Positions 7,980 through 17,038 are shown, counted from the first letter of the stretch. The stretch is DNA of 34,083 nucleotides from DAOPMC01 sp035392025 (GCA_035392025.1 DAOPMC010000011.1:1-34083); one strand, 5' to 3'. Program-made: numbers and translations. Notes: generated from the sequence alone by a model not told the origin.

Positions 7980-8969
7980 TCACTTCCTCTTATCAATATT
8001 TTTCTTTATATAATCTAGTAGACTAACGACTCTATCATATTCCATTCTTTTAGGCCCAATAATTGCTATTGTTCCCTCTTCACCATTATAATTATATGAA
8101 GTTTTTATAACAGTTACATCATCATCTATTTCATTTTCTTTTCCTATGTATACTTTTATTTCATTCTCATCACTTTCAATGGAATCAATTATATCTTCTG
8201 AATCTAATTTTTCAATAATGCTTTTAACTTTTTCTACACTATTAAATTCTGGTTGTTTTAGCATATTACTTCTTCCAACAAATGAGACATTCTTATTTGA
8301 AAAGTCACTAAATGCATCATAAAATGCATTATATAAAACCTCATGTTGTGTTACATATTTAGCAATAATTGGTTTTACTTCAAACTCTAGTTTTGATGAT
8401 ATTTCATCAATCGGAGTGCCTATTAATAATTTATTAATCAAATCTACTGTCTTTTTTACTTCTTCAAGAGAAACATCTTTAATCATCATATTTTTACTTT
8501 CAACATGACCTTTATCAGTAACAACAATTGCTATTAAATTTTCATCATCAACCGGCACAACCTCAACTTGTTTCAGTTTATTGTTACTAGAGTTCTTCCC
8601 TAGCACAACTGATGCACAATTAGTAATTTCTGATATTATTTCAAGGCTTCTTTTTATGTAATCATTTAGTGCAATTGATTGATTATTAAGTATTATTTGA
8701 AACTTTAATAAATCTTCTCCGCTTATTTCCTTTGGTTTCATTAAATTATCTACATAATATCGATATCCAAGTTCACTGGGTATTCGACCAGATGAAATAT
8801 GGTTTTTTTCTAAATATCCCAATTCTTCTAAAGTTGCCATCTCATTTCTTATCGTAGCACTAGAACAATTTAATTCTTTACAAATAAGTTTTGAACCTAC
8901 CGGCTTAGCATCTTTTACATAGTAGTAGACAATTTTACTAAGTAACTCTTTCTGTCTAGTTGTTAGCAT
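7980..8969 (-). CDS. hrcA: Heat-inducible transcription repressor HrcA
   Basis: HrcA binds CIRCE operators and represses chaperone genes until stress. The 329-residue protein starts at 8969, where AGGAGGT sits 4 bases upstream. The longer frame to 9011 would place its ATG in the -10 box, so it is rejected. The N-terminal winged helix-turn-helix starts MLTTRQKELLSKIVYYYV and includes PVGSKLICKELNCSSATIRNEMATLEELGYL, typical of HrcA. A GAF-like core and dimerisation region follow. It is first in its operon and lies immediately downstream of two CIRCE-like sites, so autoregulation is expected. Confidence 0.95.
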   Translation of the reverse strand: MLTTRQKELLSKIVYYYVKDAKPVGSKLICKELNCSSATIRNEMATLEELGYLEKNHISSGRIPSELGYRYYVDNLMKPKEISGEDLLKFQIILNNQSIALNDYIKRSLEIISEITNCASVVLGKNSSNNKLKQVEVVPVDDENLIAIVVTDKGHVESKNMMIKDVSLEEVKKTVDLINKLLIGTPIDEISSKLEFEVKPIIAKYVTQHEVLYNAFYDAFSDFSNKNVSFVGRSNMLKQPEFNSVEKVKSIIEKLDSEDIIDSIESDENEIKVYIGKENEIDDDVTVIKTSYNYNGEEGTIAIIGPKRMEYDRVVSLLDYIKKNIDKRK

Positions 8970-8978
8970 ATCCACCTC

Positions 8979-9005
8979 CTGGCACTGCTTTTCTTTAAGT
9001 GCTAA
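8979..9005 (-). promoter_or_regulatory. Second CIRCE-like operator, over the transcription start
   Basis: On the minus strand TTAGCACTT, 9 bases, CAGTGCCAG compares with the CIRCE consensus TTAGCACTC-N9-GAGTGCTAA at 8 of 9 and 6 of 9 positions. The spacing of 9 is exact. It covers the predicted transcription start and ends next to the hrcA Shine-Dalgarno sequence. It is weaker than the upstream site, and whether HrcA binds it is inference. Confidence 0.55.
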
Positions 9006-9009
9006 ATCC

Positions 9010-9038
9010 ATTATATTATTATATTATAGCATTGTCAA
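9010..9038 (-). promoter_or_regulatory. Consensus sigma-A promoter of the hrcA-dnaJ operon
   Basis: On the minus strand TTGACA (9033-9038) and TATAAT (9010-9015) are both perfect consensus hexamers separated by 17 bases. The predicted transcription start is near 9003. The -35 hexamer lies inside the upstream CIRCE-like site, which explains how repressor binding could block polymerase. Confidence 0.85.
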
Positions 9039-9052
9039 TATATGAGTGCTAA
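9026..9052 (-). promoter_or_regulatory. CIRCE operator overlapping the -35 box
   Basis: On the minus strand TTAGCACTC, 9 bases, CAATGCTAT: the first half matches the CIRCE consensus at all 9 positions, the second half matches GAGTGCTAA at 6 of 9, and the spacing is exact. It overlaps the -35 hexamer of the operon promoter. HrcA, encoded just downstream, is the expected ligand. Confidence 0.8.
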
Positions 9053-9063
9053 TTTTTTATCAA

Positions 9064-9089
9064 ATAAAAAAATCTCATTTTCATGAGAT
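9064..9089 (-). terminator. Terminator after the prepilin peptidase gene
   Basis: On the minus strand ATCTCAT-GAAA-ATGAGAT forms a perfect 7-bp stem with a GAAA tetraloop, followed at once by a run of T. It overlaps the stop codon of the peptidase gene (9081-9083) and separates it from the heat-shock operon promoter. Confidence 0.85.
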
Positions 9090-9833
9090 AATTTTAGTAA
9101 AATATTCACCCAAAAATAGCACAATAATACTTCCTGCTACTAAAAATGGTCCAAATGGTACAACATTATCCCTAGTCTTAAAAATTACTATTAAAGATGC
9201 AACAAGTGCTAACACTGCTCCAACAAAAAGTGCCATAAAACTATTTATTAGAGGCATTGTCATCCCTAGTACAAACATTAATTTTACATCTCCACCGCCC
9301 AAAGACTCTTTTTTAAATATATAATTTCCTAGTTTTAATAGTAAGAACATAATAATAAACAAAACTGCGCCATTTATAAAAGAAACTAAACCATCCATAT
9401 ATCCAAGGCATACAAAGTTTAAAACTATTAAAAAAATACTGAAAAAGATAATTACTTCATCTGGAATAATCAAATAATTTAAATCGCTGACAAGTATAAT
9501 AATAAAAAGTGAAGATAAAGTAAGCGCTATGGCTAAATCATAACTAAAACCAAAAACATAATAACTAAGTGCAAATAAAAATCCACATCCAATTTCCGTA
9601 ATTGGATAAAATAGTGATATTCTTGCTTTACAACTTTTACATTTACCTCCTAAAAATATGAAAGAAAAAACTGGTATTAGCTCATACCATTTTAAAGTCT
9701 TTCCACAATTAGGGCACATACTTCTAGGTTTTACAATAGATAGATTGTTAGGAAGTCTATCTCCTACTACATTATAAAATGACCCAAAGAATAGTCCAAA
9801 TACAAAGAAAATAATAATATAAACTGCATCCAT
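9081..9833 (-). CDS. Prepilin peptidase (A24 family, PilD/ComC-like)
   Basis: This membrane aspartic peptidase cleaves leader peptides from type IV prepilin-like proteins and often N-methylates them. The 250-residue protein has several transmembrane segments. The N-terminal cytoplasmic loop holds a CxxC...CxxC zinc-type motif (Cys40, 43, 65, 68), typical of the bifunctional form. Catalytic aspartates are Asp117 (VSDLNYLIIPDE) and Asp182 in the GGGD motif. It overlaps the translation-stop region of the PilC-like gene with 2 bases between them, so the two form an operon. No pilin or ATPase gene is in the window. In Bacillota such pairs serve DNA uptake (ComC/ComGB) or pili; which one applies here is open. 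Confidence 0.92.
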   Translation of the reverse strand: MDAVYIIIFFVFGLFFGSFYNVVGDRLPNNLSIVKPRSMCPNCGKTLKWYELIPVFSFIFLGGKCKSCKARISLFYPITEIGCGFLFALSYYVFGFSYDLAIALTLSSLFIIILVSDLNYLIIPDEVIIFFSIFLIVLNFVCLGYMDGLVSFINGAVLFIIMFLLLKLGNYIFKKESLGGGDVKLMFVLGMTMPLINSFMALFVGAVLALVASLIVIFKTRDNVVPFGPFLVAGSIIVLFLGEYFTKIIS

Positions 9834-9835
9834 AT

Positions 9836-11530
9836 TTATCCACCAATCTGCCCATAGAAATCAAACATTGGAATAATAATTGACATAATAATTAAGCCTA
9901 CTGATCCTGACAAGAAAATAATCATGATTGGTTCAATAAAGGTTGTCAGTCTTTTAGTCGTATTGGCATGTAATTCTTGATAATAATTGCCAACATATGA
10001 CATCATTGTTGCAAGTTGCCCTGTATTTTCACCTGTAACTAACATCTCGTATGCAACAACTGGAAAACACCATTTGCCTCTAAATGCATCGGATATTTTT
10101 TTACCTCTTGCAAGATTATCCATGCATTCTCCAATCATTTCTTTATAAATTTCATTATCAGATACTCTATTTAGTATAGCCATACTATCCGTTATAAAAA
10201 CATTATGAGCAAGTAGTGATGCAAATGTTTTAGTAAACATTGTTATTTCATTATAAATAATAATATTACCAACGATTGGCAATCTCATAGAAAATGCTTG
10301 CATAAATCTTTTAAATGCTTTTACATTTTTAATTACAAGCTTATATATTAATAAAATCCCAAGTAATATTCCTGCAATAATTAAATAATTATCCTTCATA
10401 AATTTACTGATATTGACAATAACTTTTGTGATAGTAGGAAGTTCTGCATTATTTTGTTGAAATAAATCAACAAATTTTGGAACAACATAAATCAAAACGA
10501 AACTTATTACGACAATTGAAAATCCTAATATTATAAGAGGATACATCATTGCACTTACCATTTGCTTTTTGGTTTTATCAAGTGCTGCATAATAGTCATT
10601 CATATCATCAAGCACACCTGGCAAATCGCCAGTCATTTCCGATGTTTTAACCATATTAACTAATAATTTAGGAAACACATCGCCTTGTTTTTGTAGTGCT
10701 GCTGAAAAAGTTTCACCTTTAATTAGTTCATATATAATGTTAGAGAAAACCTTTCTCTTTGTTGCCTTAGTTGTTTGTTTTTCAAGAATTCTTACTGCAT
10801 CAATTAGTGAAATACCTGCTTTAATATAAGTAGATAATTGAGTTAAAACAAATGACAACTCACTATAACTCATCTTAGAACTGCCTATATTCAAATCAAT
10901 ATCTTTAGACAAAGTGATGCTTTTGATCTTATAACCTTCATTATTTAAATAAATTTCAACATCTTTTTTTTCTACTGCATCAAAAAGCCCTTTAATGATT
11001 TCTCCTTGAGTATTGATAACTACATATCTAAATTTTTTCTTCTTTTCCTCAACTACTACTTCTTCATCGGCTAATCCAGTCCCAAATTTTTCTGCTACTT
11101 CTTTAATGACACGAGCATCTTCTTCTTTACGAGCTTTTTCTGCTGCCGCAAGTATCTTAGCTTTTCGCATACTTTCGATTTTTTCAGCCTCTTCGCTTGC
11201 TCTATTTTCACGTTCTTTTTTTTCTTTTTCTTCTTTTTCTAATTTTAATCTTTTTTCTTCTTCAATTTTTGCCAATCTAAAAGCTTCTTCTCTTTTTAAA
11301 CGTTTTGCTTTTTCATCTTCTAGTGCTGCATCTTTTAATTCGTCAACTTTTTTATGTAAATCTTTACTTTTTACTATCGCTTCTTCTAATTGATTTGCAT
11401 CATTAAAAGTAGTTAGTTCTGTTTTTAAATTATCAATGTCACTAACCAGTTCCTCTTTTAAAGATTCAACTGTTTCCTCAGGTTTTTTATTATCTGTTTT
11501 ATCTTCATTTTTCCAATCAAATAGGCCCAT
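9836..11530 (-). CDS. Type II secretion/type IV pilus inner-membrane protein (PilC/GspF/ComGB family) with long N-terminal coiled coil
   Basis: This is the platform protein of a pilus-like or competence machine. The 564-residue start at 11530 is chosen because AAAGGGG lies 8 bases upstream. Residues about 25-150 are a Lys/Glu-rich coiled coil, not found in standard PilC (about 400 residues). A small beta region (about 166-210) of the type often seen before GspF domains follows, then two T2SSF domains, each with the helical bundle and membrane segments (first near 330-355), and a C-terminal membrane helix. The next gene is the prepilin peptidase. Partner ATPase (PilB/ComGA) and pilins are not adjacent, which is unusual because comGA normally precedes comGB. 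Confidence 0.9.
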   Translation of the reverse strand: MGLFDWKNEDKTDNKKPEETVESLKEELVSDIDNLKTELTTFNDANQLEEAIVKSKDLHKKVDELKDAALEDEKAKRLKREEAFRLAKIEEEKRLKLEKEEKEKKERENRASEEAEKIESMRKAKILAAAEKARKEEDARVIKEVAEKFGTGLADEEVVVEEKKKKFRYVVINTQGEIIKGLFDAVEKKDVEIYLNNEGYKIKSITLSKDIDLNIGSSKMSYSELSFVLTQLSTYIKAGISLIDAVRILEKQTTKATKRKVFSNIIYELIKGETFSAALQKQGDVFPKLLVNMVKTSEMTGDLPGVLDDMNDYYAALDKTKKQMVSAMMYPLIILGFSIVVISFVLIYVVPKFVDLFQQNNAELPTITKVIVNISKFMKDNYLIIAGILLGILLIYKLVIKNVKAFKRFMQAFSMRLPIVGNIIIYNEITMFTKTFASLLAHNVFITDSMAILNRVSDNEIYKEMIGECMDNLARGKKISDAFRGKWCFPVVAYEMLVTGENTGQLATMMSYVGNYYQELHANTTKRLTTFIEPIMIIFLSGSVGLIIMSIIIPMFDFYGQIGG

Positions 11531-11644
11531 ATATCTTACCCCTTTAATATCATACATTTATAATATAACATTAAAACTAAAATTTATCTAGTATTTTATA
11601 ACAAAAACAAACATTTATCATATATTAAAATAGGAGGAAAAAAT

Positions 11645-12019
11645 ATGAATGGCAATTACTTTAGAAACACGCCTTATAATAGTTTTATGCCTTACGCTAG
11701 ACAAGCCGCTAGGCCTGGACTATTGAGTTTTCTTACTGGAGGCCAATCATTTGCTAATACCGCAGGGCTTACTGGTGGAAAGTTATCATTTGGTAGCATT
11801 TTAAATGGTGCATCTAAAACACTAAACTTCGTTAATCAGGCAATTCCCGTCTATTATCAAATAAAACCAATGTGGAATAATGCCAAAACAATGTTTAAAG
11901 TAGCGCGTGCAGTAAATGATTCCAACACGGAAACAGTTACCATTAATAAAACAACTAAAAATGAGCAAAGTAATAAGAATAATATAGAAAATAGTAATAA
12001 TCCTACTTTCTTTATATAA
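11645..12019 (+). CDS. YqfQ/VrrA-like small protein (tentative)
   Basis: This 124-residue protein has a strong AGGAGG site before its ATG. It has an Asn/Arg/Gly-rich N-terminus, a Gly-rich middle (LLSFLTGG, LTGGKLSFGS), a helical part containing FVNQAIPVYYQIKPMWNNAKTMFKVARAV, and a polar tail rich in Asn, Thr and Lys. This plan resembles YqfQ (VrrA) of Bacillus, which in that genus also lies near rpoD and trmK; here it faces trmK. The family has no defined biochemical role. The call rests on layout, the C-terminal helix pattern and synteny, not on an alignment, so it is moderate. Confidence 0.5.
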   Translation: MNGNYFRNTPYNSFMPYARQAARPGLLSFLTGGQSFANTAGLTGGKLSFGSILNGASKTLNFVNQAIPVYYQIKPMWNNAKTMFKVARAVNDSNTETVTINKTTKNEQSNKNNIENSNNPTFFI

Positions 12020-12025
12020 AAAAAA

Positions 12026-12676
12026 TTATATGATACGTTTAATATCTATAATTTCTTTTTTTAATTTTATTTTTTTTATTAAATATTTCTTAGGTAACTT
12101 TGATAATACTTTTTCTACTTTTGCTAAATCTTTTAATAAATATTTCTTATATAAATCATCTTTTCTAAGAGATAAACTTCCATATTTTATAGCATTACTT
12201 GAAAGTTTTTTATTACCCCTAACAGCTTTCATAATTATATATATTATATTTTTTTCTAGTATTAAAGATTCCTTCTCTAATTCAAATCCAATTTTATTAA
12301 GATGCTTCCTTACTTTAGAAATACCATTGTTAGGAGATAAAATTATACATTTAATATTTTTAAGATGTTTTTTTTCTAATATTTTATTTATTGTAACTCC
12401 ACCCATTCCGGAAATCACAATAGTATCAATATCGTTATCTAATATTTTAAGTCCATCTCCATGCCTTAAAACTATTTTATCTTGCATTTTATAGTCATCT
12501 ATATTTTTCTTAGCGCCTATTAATGGTCCTTTATTTATATCAGATGCAATAATCTTACCGACTTTTCTAGTTTTAGCAACAAATATATCAAGCAGTGCAT
12601 GATCACAACCAATATCCATTATATTTGCATCTTCATCAATTACGCTTGCAACAGCCTTTAATCTATCATTAATCAT
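12026..12676 (-). CDS. trmK: tRNA (adenine(22)-N1)-methyltransferase TrmK
   Basis: This SAM-dependent enzyme methylates A22 in tRNA. The 216-residue protein has the Rossmann SAM motif MDIGCDHALLDIF (about 20-32), the TrmK-type VISGMGGVTI, and ILSPNNGISKVRKHL in place of the usual LQPN stretch. The ATG lies 1 base after the rpoD stop with no obvious ribosome-binding site, so translation is probably coupled. It is the last gene of the yqeG-yqeH-dnaG-rpoD-trmK operon. In Bacillus trmK is normally followed by yqfO, which is absent here. Only 6 bases separate its stop from that of the convergent YqfQ-like gene, with only a weak AT hairpin there. Confidence 0.88.
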   Translation of the reverse strand: MINDRLKAVASVIDEDANIMDIGCDHALLDIFVAKTRKVGKIIASDINKGPLIGAKKNIDDYKMQDKIVLRHGDGLKILDNDIDTIVISGMGGVTINKILEKKHLKNIKCIILSPNNGISKVRKHLNKIGFELEKESLILEKNIIYIIMKAVRGNKKLSSNAIKYGSLSLRKDDLYKKYLLKDLAKVEKVLSKLPKKYLIKKIKLKKEIIDIKRII

Positions 12677-12677
12677 A

Positions 12678-13769
12678 TTAATCAGTTAAGAAATCTTTTA
12701 ATTTTTTAGATCTTGATGGATGACGCATTTTTCTCAAAGCTTTTGCTTCAATTTGTCTAATACGTTCCCTCGTTACTCCAAATATCTGACCAACTTCTTC
12801 TAGTGTACGGCATTGCCCATCTTCAAGTCCAAATCTAAGTTTTAGCACCTTTTCTTCTCTTTCTGTAAGAGTTAATAAAACGTTCTCTAGTTCTTCTTTC
12901 AAAAGTTCTGCTGTTGCATATTCTTCTGGTGACATAGAACTAGCATCAGGTACAAAATCACCTAAATGACTATCTTCTTCTTCACCAATTGGAGTTTCTA
13001 GTGATACTGGCTCTTGTGATATTTTATAAACTTCTCTAATTTTTTCTGGTGTCAAACCTAGTTTTTCAGCAAGTTCATCTTCTGTTGGCTCACGGTTTAA
13101 TTCTTGAGTCATCTGTCGTTGTACACGAGCAAGTTTATTAATTGTTTCAACCATATGAACTGGAACTCTAATAGTTCTTGCTTGATCCGCAATTGCTCTT
13201 GTTATAGCCTGTCTTATCCACCAAGTAGCATATGTTGAAAACTTATAACCTTTATCTGGATTAAATTTATCAACTGCTTTCATTAGGCCAATATTTCCTT
13301 CTTGAATCAAATCAAGAAATTGCATACCACGACCTACATATCTTTTAGCAATTGATACAACAAGTCTTAAATTTGACTCAGCAAGAACTCTTTTAGCATC
13401 TGCATTACCCTCTTCAGCTAAAACAGCATATTCATGTTCCTCACTTGCTGTAAGCAAATTAATTCTACCAATTTCTTTTAAATACATTCTAACAGGATCA
13501 TTAATCTTAATATCTCTATTTCCAGATATTTCTTCAACTTCTATCTCATCATCTTCTACTACTTTACCGCCATCATCTTCCGCCTCGCCAGTAGTAATTT
13601 CAATATTATTAGTAATAAACATATTATATAGATCATCAAGAGCATCGCTATCTGGTTCAATTCCTTTTAGTTCTTCTGCAATTTGGTCATATGTAACATA
13701 TCCTTGTTTTTTACCTAGTTCTAGTAATTCTTCTTTTCTTTCATCAAAAGTTTTTATTTCATTAACCAT
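12678..13769 (-). CDS. rpoD: RNA polymerase primary sigma factor (SigA/RpoD)
   Basis: This is the housekeeping sigma factor. The 363-residue length matches Bacillus SigA. A short region 1.1 is at the N-terminus, then an acidic linker, region 1.2 (DPVRMYLKEIG), region 2 with NLRLVVSIAKRY, FLDLIQEGNIGLMKAVDKF and FSTYATWWIRQAI, region 3, and region 4 with the helix-turn-helix ending GVTRERIRQIEAKALRKMRHP. GGGGAG precedes the ATG. It follows dnaG by 7 bases, as in the classic macromolecular-synthesis operon, but rpsU is not in front of dnaG; yqeH and yqeG are instead. The consensus hexamers seen elsewhere in the window fit this factor. Confidence 0.98.
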   Translation of the reverse strand: MVNEIKTFDERKEELLELGKKQGYVTYDQIAEELKGIEPDSDALDDLYNMFITNNIEITTGEAEDDGGKVVEDDEIEVEEISGNRDIKINDPVRMYLKEIGRINLLTASEEHEYAVLAEEGNADAKRVLAESNLRLVVSIAKRYVGRGMQFLDLIQEGNIGLMKAVDKFNPDKGYKFSTYATWWIRQAITRAIADQARTIRVPVHMVETINKLARVQRQMTQELNREPTEDELAEKLGLTPEKIREVYKISQEPVSLETPIGEEEDSHLGDFVPDASSMSPEEYATAELLKEELENVLLTLTEREEKVLKLRFGLEDGQCRTLEEVGQIFGVTRERIRQIEAKALRKMRHPSRSKKLKDFLTD

Positions 13770-13776
13770 GATTTTT

Positions 13777-15495
13777 TCAACTCCCCATTTTGATAAGCCT
13801 AATTTTATCTGCTAATTTAGCTTTTTCTAAAGGATCGGATTCTTTTTTCATTAATTCCTTTAACCTTTTAATTTCTAGGTTACAATTATATTCCTCAATC
13901 ACTTTAAAATAATCATCAACTGAATTAACATCATCAAGTTTAGCAAAATCATTCTGCAATACATTATCAAGCACTGTTTTTAACTCAGGTTTATCCTGCA
14001 AATAAGTATAAAAATCTGCTAGTTCAATCTCTCCAATAGTTTTATTATAGTAAATAATCTCATTAGCTAAATATCTTTCTTCGACAAATGGTAAGAAATT
14101 TAGTTTTTTTTGATAAAGTTTAACAACACTATAATCATTTAACATATAATAAATAATGGCATATGATGCTTTTTTATATTTATCCAATTTTGCTATTTTT
14201 ACAGGTACCTGTTCAAACGTTTCAATTTTACTATATTTTTTGAACTTTTGCAACTGATTTTTAAGTATTTCTACATCTAATTCTGCATCTTTTGATAATT
14301 TATCCAGCAACAATTCCTGTTTTATAGTATCACTTTCTTTATTAATTTCTTCTAACACAGTATTTATATACTTAGTCTTTTCATCAATATTTGTAAAATC
14401 TACATCTTTTTTTAAATATTTGGTTTTATACTCGCCAAATGAAATTGCAGCATCAATTAAGTTAATATAACTATCTTTCCCTTTTTCCACTATGTAGCTA
14501 TCTGGATCATAATCATTATTTAGTTCAATCACTTTTAAATCAATTTTTTCTTTTTCAAGCATCAAGCCAACATTATAATTAGCACTCTTACCAGGATTAT
14601 CACCATCTAATGATAAATAAACTTTATGAGATAATTTTTTAATAAGAGAAAGCTGTTGCTTAGTAAGTGAAGTACCCATAAGTGCAATGACATTATATAT
14701 TCCAGATATATACAATCTAATTACATCCATAAATCCTTCTACTACAATTAAATATTTTTCTTTTCTAACACTCTCTTTAGCATTATGATAATTATATAAT
14801 ATTTCTCCTTTAGTAAATATCACAGTCTCCTTTGTATTTACATATTTAGAATCAGATTTACTATTATATATTCTACCACTAAAGCCAACTACTTTACCAC
14901 TAAGATCAAACAAAGGAAACATGATACGATTAATAAATAAATCTTTATTATTTAAACTTAAGCCCAATGCTTCCATTTCCTTGATACTATATTTTTTAGT
15001 GAGTAATATTTTTACTAATGAATCTTGTTCTTTTGAAGAAACCCCAATTTTAAAATATTTAATAGCATCCTCACTAATACTTCTTTTCTCAAGATAAATT
15101 CTGGCCTCCGCTCCTAACGATGTATTCAAATTATTTTGATATAATTTTGATGCAATATCATACATATCATAAAAATTATCAAATTTATTAGTTGTTTTGA
15201 TACTAATATGATCAAGTATAACACCTGCTCTTCTTGCAAGGAGTTCTAGTGCTTCCTTAAACTCAATATGTTCATATTCCATTATAAAATTAAAAACATT
15301 TCCACTTGCGCCACATGAAAAACATTTATATATTTGCTTTTCTTCTGAAACACTCATAGAAGGATTATTATCATCATGAAAAGGACAAATACCAAAATAA
15401 TTTTTGCCTTTTTTAACTAGTGGAATATATGAAGATATAACATCTACAATATTATTTGCCTGTCTCACTTCATTAATTTTATCCATATTATTCAT
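13777..15495 (-). CDS. dnaG: DNA primase DnaG
   Basis: DnaG makes RNA primers for replication. The 572-residue protein is a little shorter than Bacillus DnaG. The CHC2 zinc finger uses Cys37, His40, Cys58 and Cys61. The TOPRIM catalytic core has VVEGFMDVI (Glu253) and SLDGDNPGKSA (Asp297, Asp299). The C-terminal helicase-binding region (after about residue 430) is poorly conserved, as is usual. GGGG-type ribosome-binding sequence precedes the ATG; a second ATG three codons in is possible. It lies 12 bases after yqeH and 7 before rpoD. Confidence 0.96.
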   Translation of the reverse strand: MNNMDKINEVRQANNIVDVISSYIPLVKKGKNYFGICPFHDDNNPSMSVSEEKQIYKCFSCGASGNVFNFIMEYEHIEFKEALELLARRAGVILDHISIKTTNKFDNFYDMYDIASKLYQNNLNTSLGAEARIYLEKRSISEDAIKYFKIGVSSKEQDSLVKILLTKKYSIKEMEALGLSLNNKDLFINRIMFPLFDLSGKVVGFSGRIYNSKSDSKYVNTKETVIFTKGEILYNYHNAKESVRKEKYLIVVEGFMDVIRLYISGIYNVIALMGTSLTKQQLSLIKKLSHKVYLSLDGDNPGKSANYNVGLMLEKEKIDLKVIELNNDYDPDSYIVEKGKDSYINLIDAAISFGEYKTKYLKKDVDFTNIDEKTKYINTVLEEINKESDTIKQELLLDKLSKDAELDVEILKNQLQKFKKYSKIETFEQVPVKIAKLDKYKKASYAIIYYMLNDYSVVKLYQKKLNFLPFVEERYLANEIIYYNKTIGEIELADFYTYLQDKPELKTVLDNVLQNDFAKLDDVNSVDDYFKVIEEYNCNLEIKRLKELMKKESDPLEKAKLADKIRLIKMGS

Positions 15496-15507
15496 CCAAA
15501 CACCCCA

Positions 15508-16506
15508 CTATATTAAACTTTTTCTAGTAAATATATCCGTTTCTTTATTAATCCAAATAATCAGTTTACATTCATCAATAACCTTAATAAAACCTAACCC
15601 ATTGATTACAACATCTTCTCTATATTTTACATCAATCTCTTTTCTCATTAAATCTTTTAAAATTGGTTTATTAAAATTAATTTTCTTTATTTTTATATCA
15701 TTACTCATAAAAAATATAATACTATTTCTATCACCTATAGCATAATCAACTCGCATAATATCGTCTATTAATATTGACTGGTTTTTCTTTATTTGAAAAA
15801 TCCTTGGTTTGATTTCTTTTTTAGGAGAAATTTTTTTCAGCATGTCAGCATCAACATAATTAATAATATTTTCACTATCAACTAAACCTGGGGTATCTAT
15901 TATAAAGAAATCCCCAATCTCAAGTTTAATTTCATTTAAAGTAGTGGATGGCATAGCAGATATCGATAATATCTCATCTCCTGCCATATAATTTTTTATG
16001 AATTTATTAATTAGCATACTTTTACCAGCATTAGTATTACCAACTACATACACATTTTTAGTAGTACGATATTTATTTATCATTGAATAAAGCAAATCTA
16101 AATTATAATTGGTTAATGCACTTATCATTATTACATCTAGAAATCCTAAATTCATATTTTTAAAATAATCGATAATTTTGTTTTCAATCACTGACTTAGG
16201 CAACAAATCGCTTTTATTTAATACTAATATTATATCATTATTAGGCATATATTCCTTGATATTAGAAATATTTTTGGGAATATTTAAAACATCTACAACA
16301 TATATAACTAGACTTCTGGTAGTACCAATATTTTTGATAATCTCAATAAATTCATCATTTGATTTAACTACTAACTGATATTCTCCATAATGCTTCATTC
16401 TAAAACACCTAGCACAATAATCATTAGTAAGATTAGTCGTAAAACCTTCTAATAATACATTATTATCTTGTAATCCAACCCCACATCCTTTACACTTTTT
16501 ACCCAT
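15508..16506 (-). CDS. yqeH: Circularly permuted ribosome-assembly GTPase YqeH
   Basis: YqeH acts in assembly of the 30S subunit. The 332-residue protein has an N-terminal zinc finger (Cys5, Cys8, Cys31, Cys34, with CxRC at the end). The GTPase motifs come in permuted order: G4 NKSD at 97-100, G5 near ISAL at 128-131, then G1 GNTNAGKS at 156-163 and G3 DTPG at 204-207. This order is diagnostic of the YqeH/YlqF/RsgA class. The C-terminal domain is beta-rich. The start overlaps the end of yqeG by 8 bases, as in the conserved yqeG-yqeH pair. Confidence 0.95.
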   Translation of the reverse strand: MGKKCKGCGVGLQDNNVLLEGFTTNLTNDYCARCFRMKHYGEYQLVVKSNDEFIEIIKNIGTTRSLVIYVVDVLNIPKNISNIKEYMPNNDIILVLNKSDLLPKSVIENKIIDYFKNMNLGFLDVIMISALTNYNLDLLYSMINKYRTTKNVYVVGNTNAGKSMLINKFIKNYMAGDEILSISAMPSTTLNEIKLEIGDFFIIDTPGLVDSENIINYVDADMLKKISPKKEIKPRIFQIKKNQSILIDDIMRVDYAIGDRNSIIFFMSNDIKIKKINFNKPILKDLMRKEIDVKYREDVVINGLGFIKVIDECKLIIWINKETDIFTRKSLI

Positions 16507-17038
16507 AATACTTCCCCTTTTTAAATATATTTAATTTATTATATCTTATCATAATTATTCTTTCTATAAATCTATTAAATAAAGTAAACAAAGCATCTTT
16601 TTTACCAAGTCTATCCACTAAAACTACTTTTATACCAAATGTTTTAGCCCCCAGAACATCAGTAAGCATCTGATCCCCTATTAAACATAAATCCTTTTTA
16701 TTATTAGCCTCTCTTACTGCCTTTTTAAAACCCACATGAAATGGTTTTCTTGCTCCCGTAATTGCTTCTACTTTATAATAAGTTGCATAAAATTTGACCT
16801 TATCAGCCGAAGCATTATTAGACATTATAAATATTCTAAAATCCTTTTTTAAATTAGCAAATAGTTTCAAAATATCATCACGAGTATCATATTGTTTTAA
16901 TTCTTTGATTGTATGATTAATATCTCTAATTGTATTATCAAGGTCAAAAAGAAGTATTTTAACTCCATCTTTTTTTAATTTATCATAATTGATACTAAAT
17001 ACATCTTTAGCATACATATCAGGTAAAAATTTTCTCAT
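16499..17038 (-). CDS. yqeG: YqeG family HAD-type phosphatase
   Basis: This is a HAD-superfamily hydrolase of the YqeG (HAD IIIA) family; the physiological substrate is not well established, and the family relates to mitochondrial phosphatidylglycerophosphate phosphatases. The 179-residue protein has all HAD motifs: motif I FDLDNT (Asp32, Asp34), motif II MSNNA (Ser73), motif III Lys98 in ARKP, and motif IV GDQMLTD (Asp122, Asp127). AAAGGAG precedes the start. It is the first gene of its operon, behind an extended -10 promoter, and overlaps yqeH. Confidence 0.93.
   Translation of the reverse strand: MRKFLPDMYAKDVFSINYDKLKKDGVKILLFDLDNTIRDINHTIKELKQYDTRDDILKLFANLKKDFRIFIMSNNASADKVKFYATYYKVEAITGARKPFHVGFKKAVREANNKKDLCLIGDQMLTDVLGAKTFGIKVVLVDRLGKKDALFTLFNRFIERIIMIRYNKLNIFKKGKYYG

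Noticed and set aside
8970..9011. Longer HrcA start at 9011
   Set aside because: Its ATG overlaps the -10 hexamer and the AGGAGGT site lies just before 8969.
12014..12031. ATATAA/TTATAT hairpin between the YqfQ-like gene and trmK as a terminator
   Set aside because: Stem is only A:T pairs and no T-run follows on either strand.
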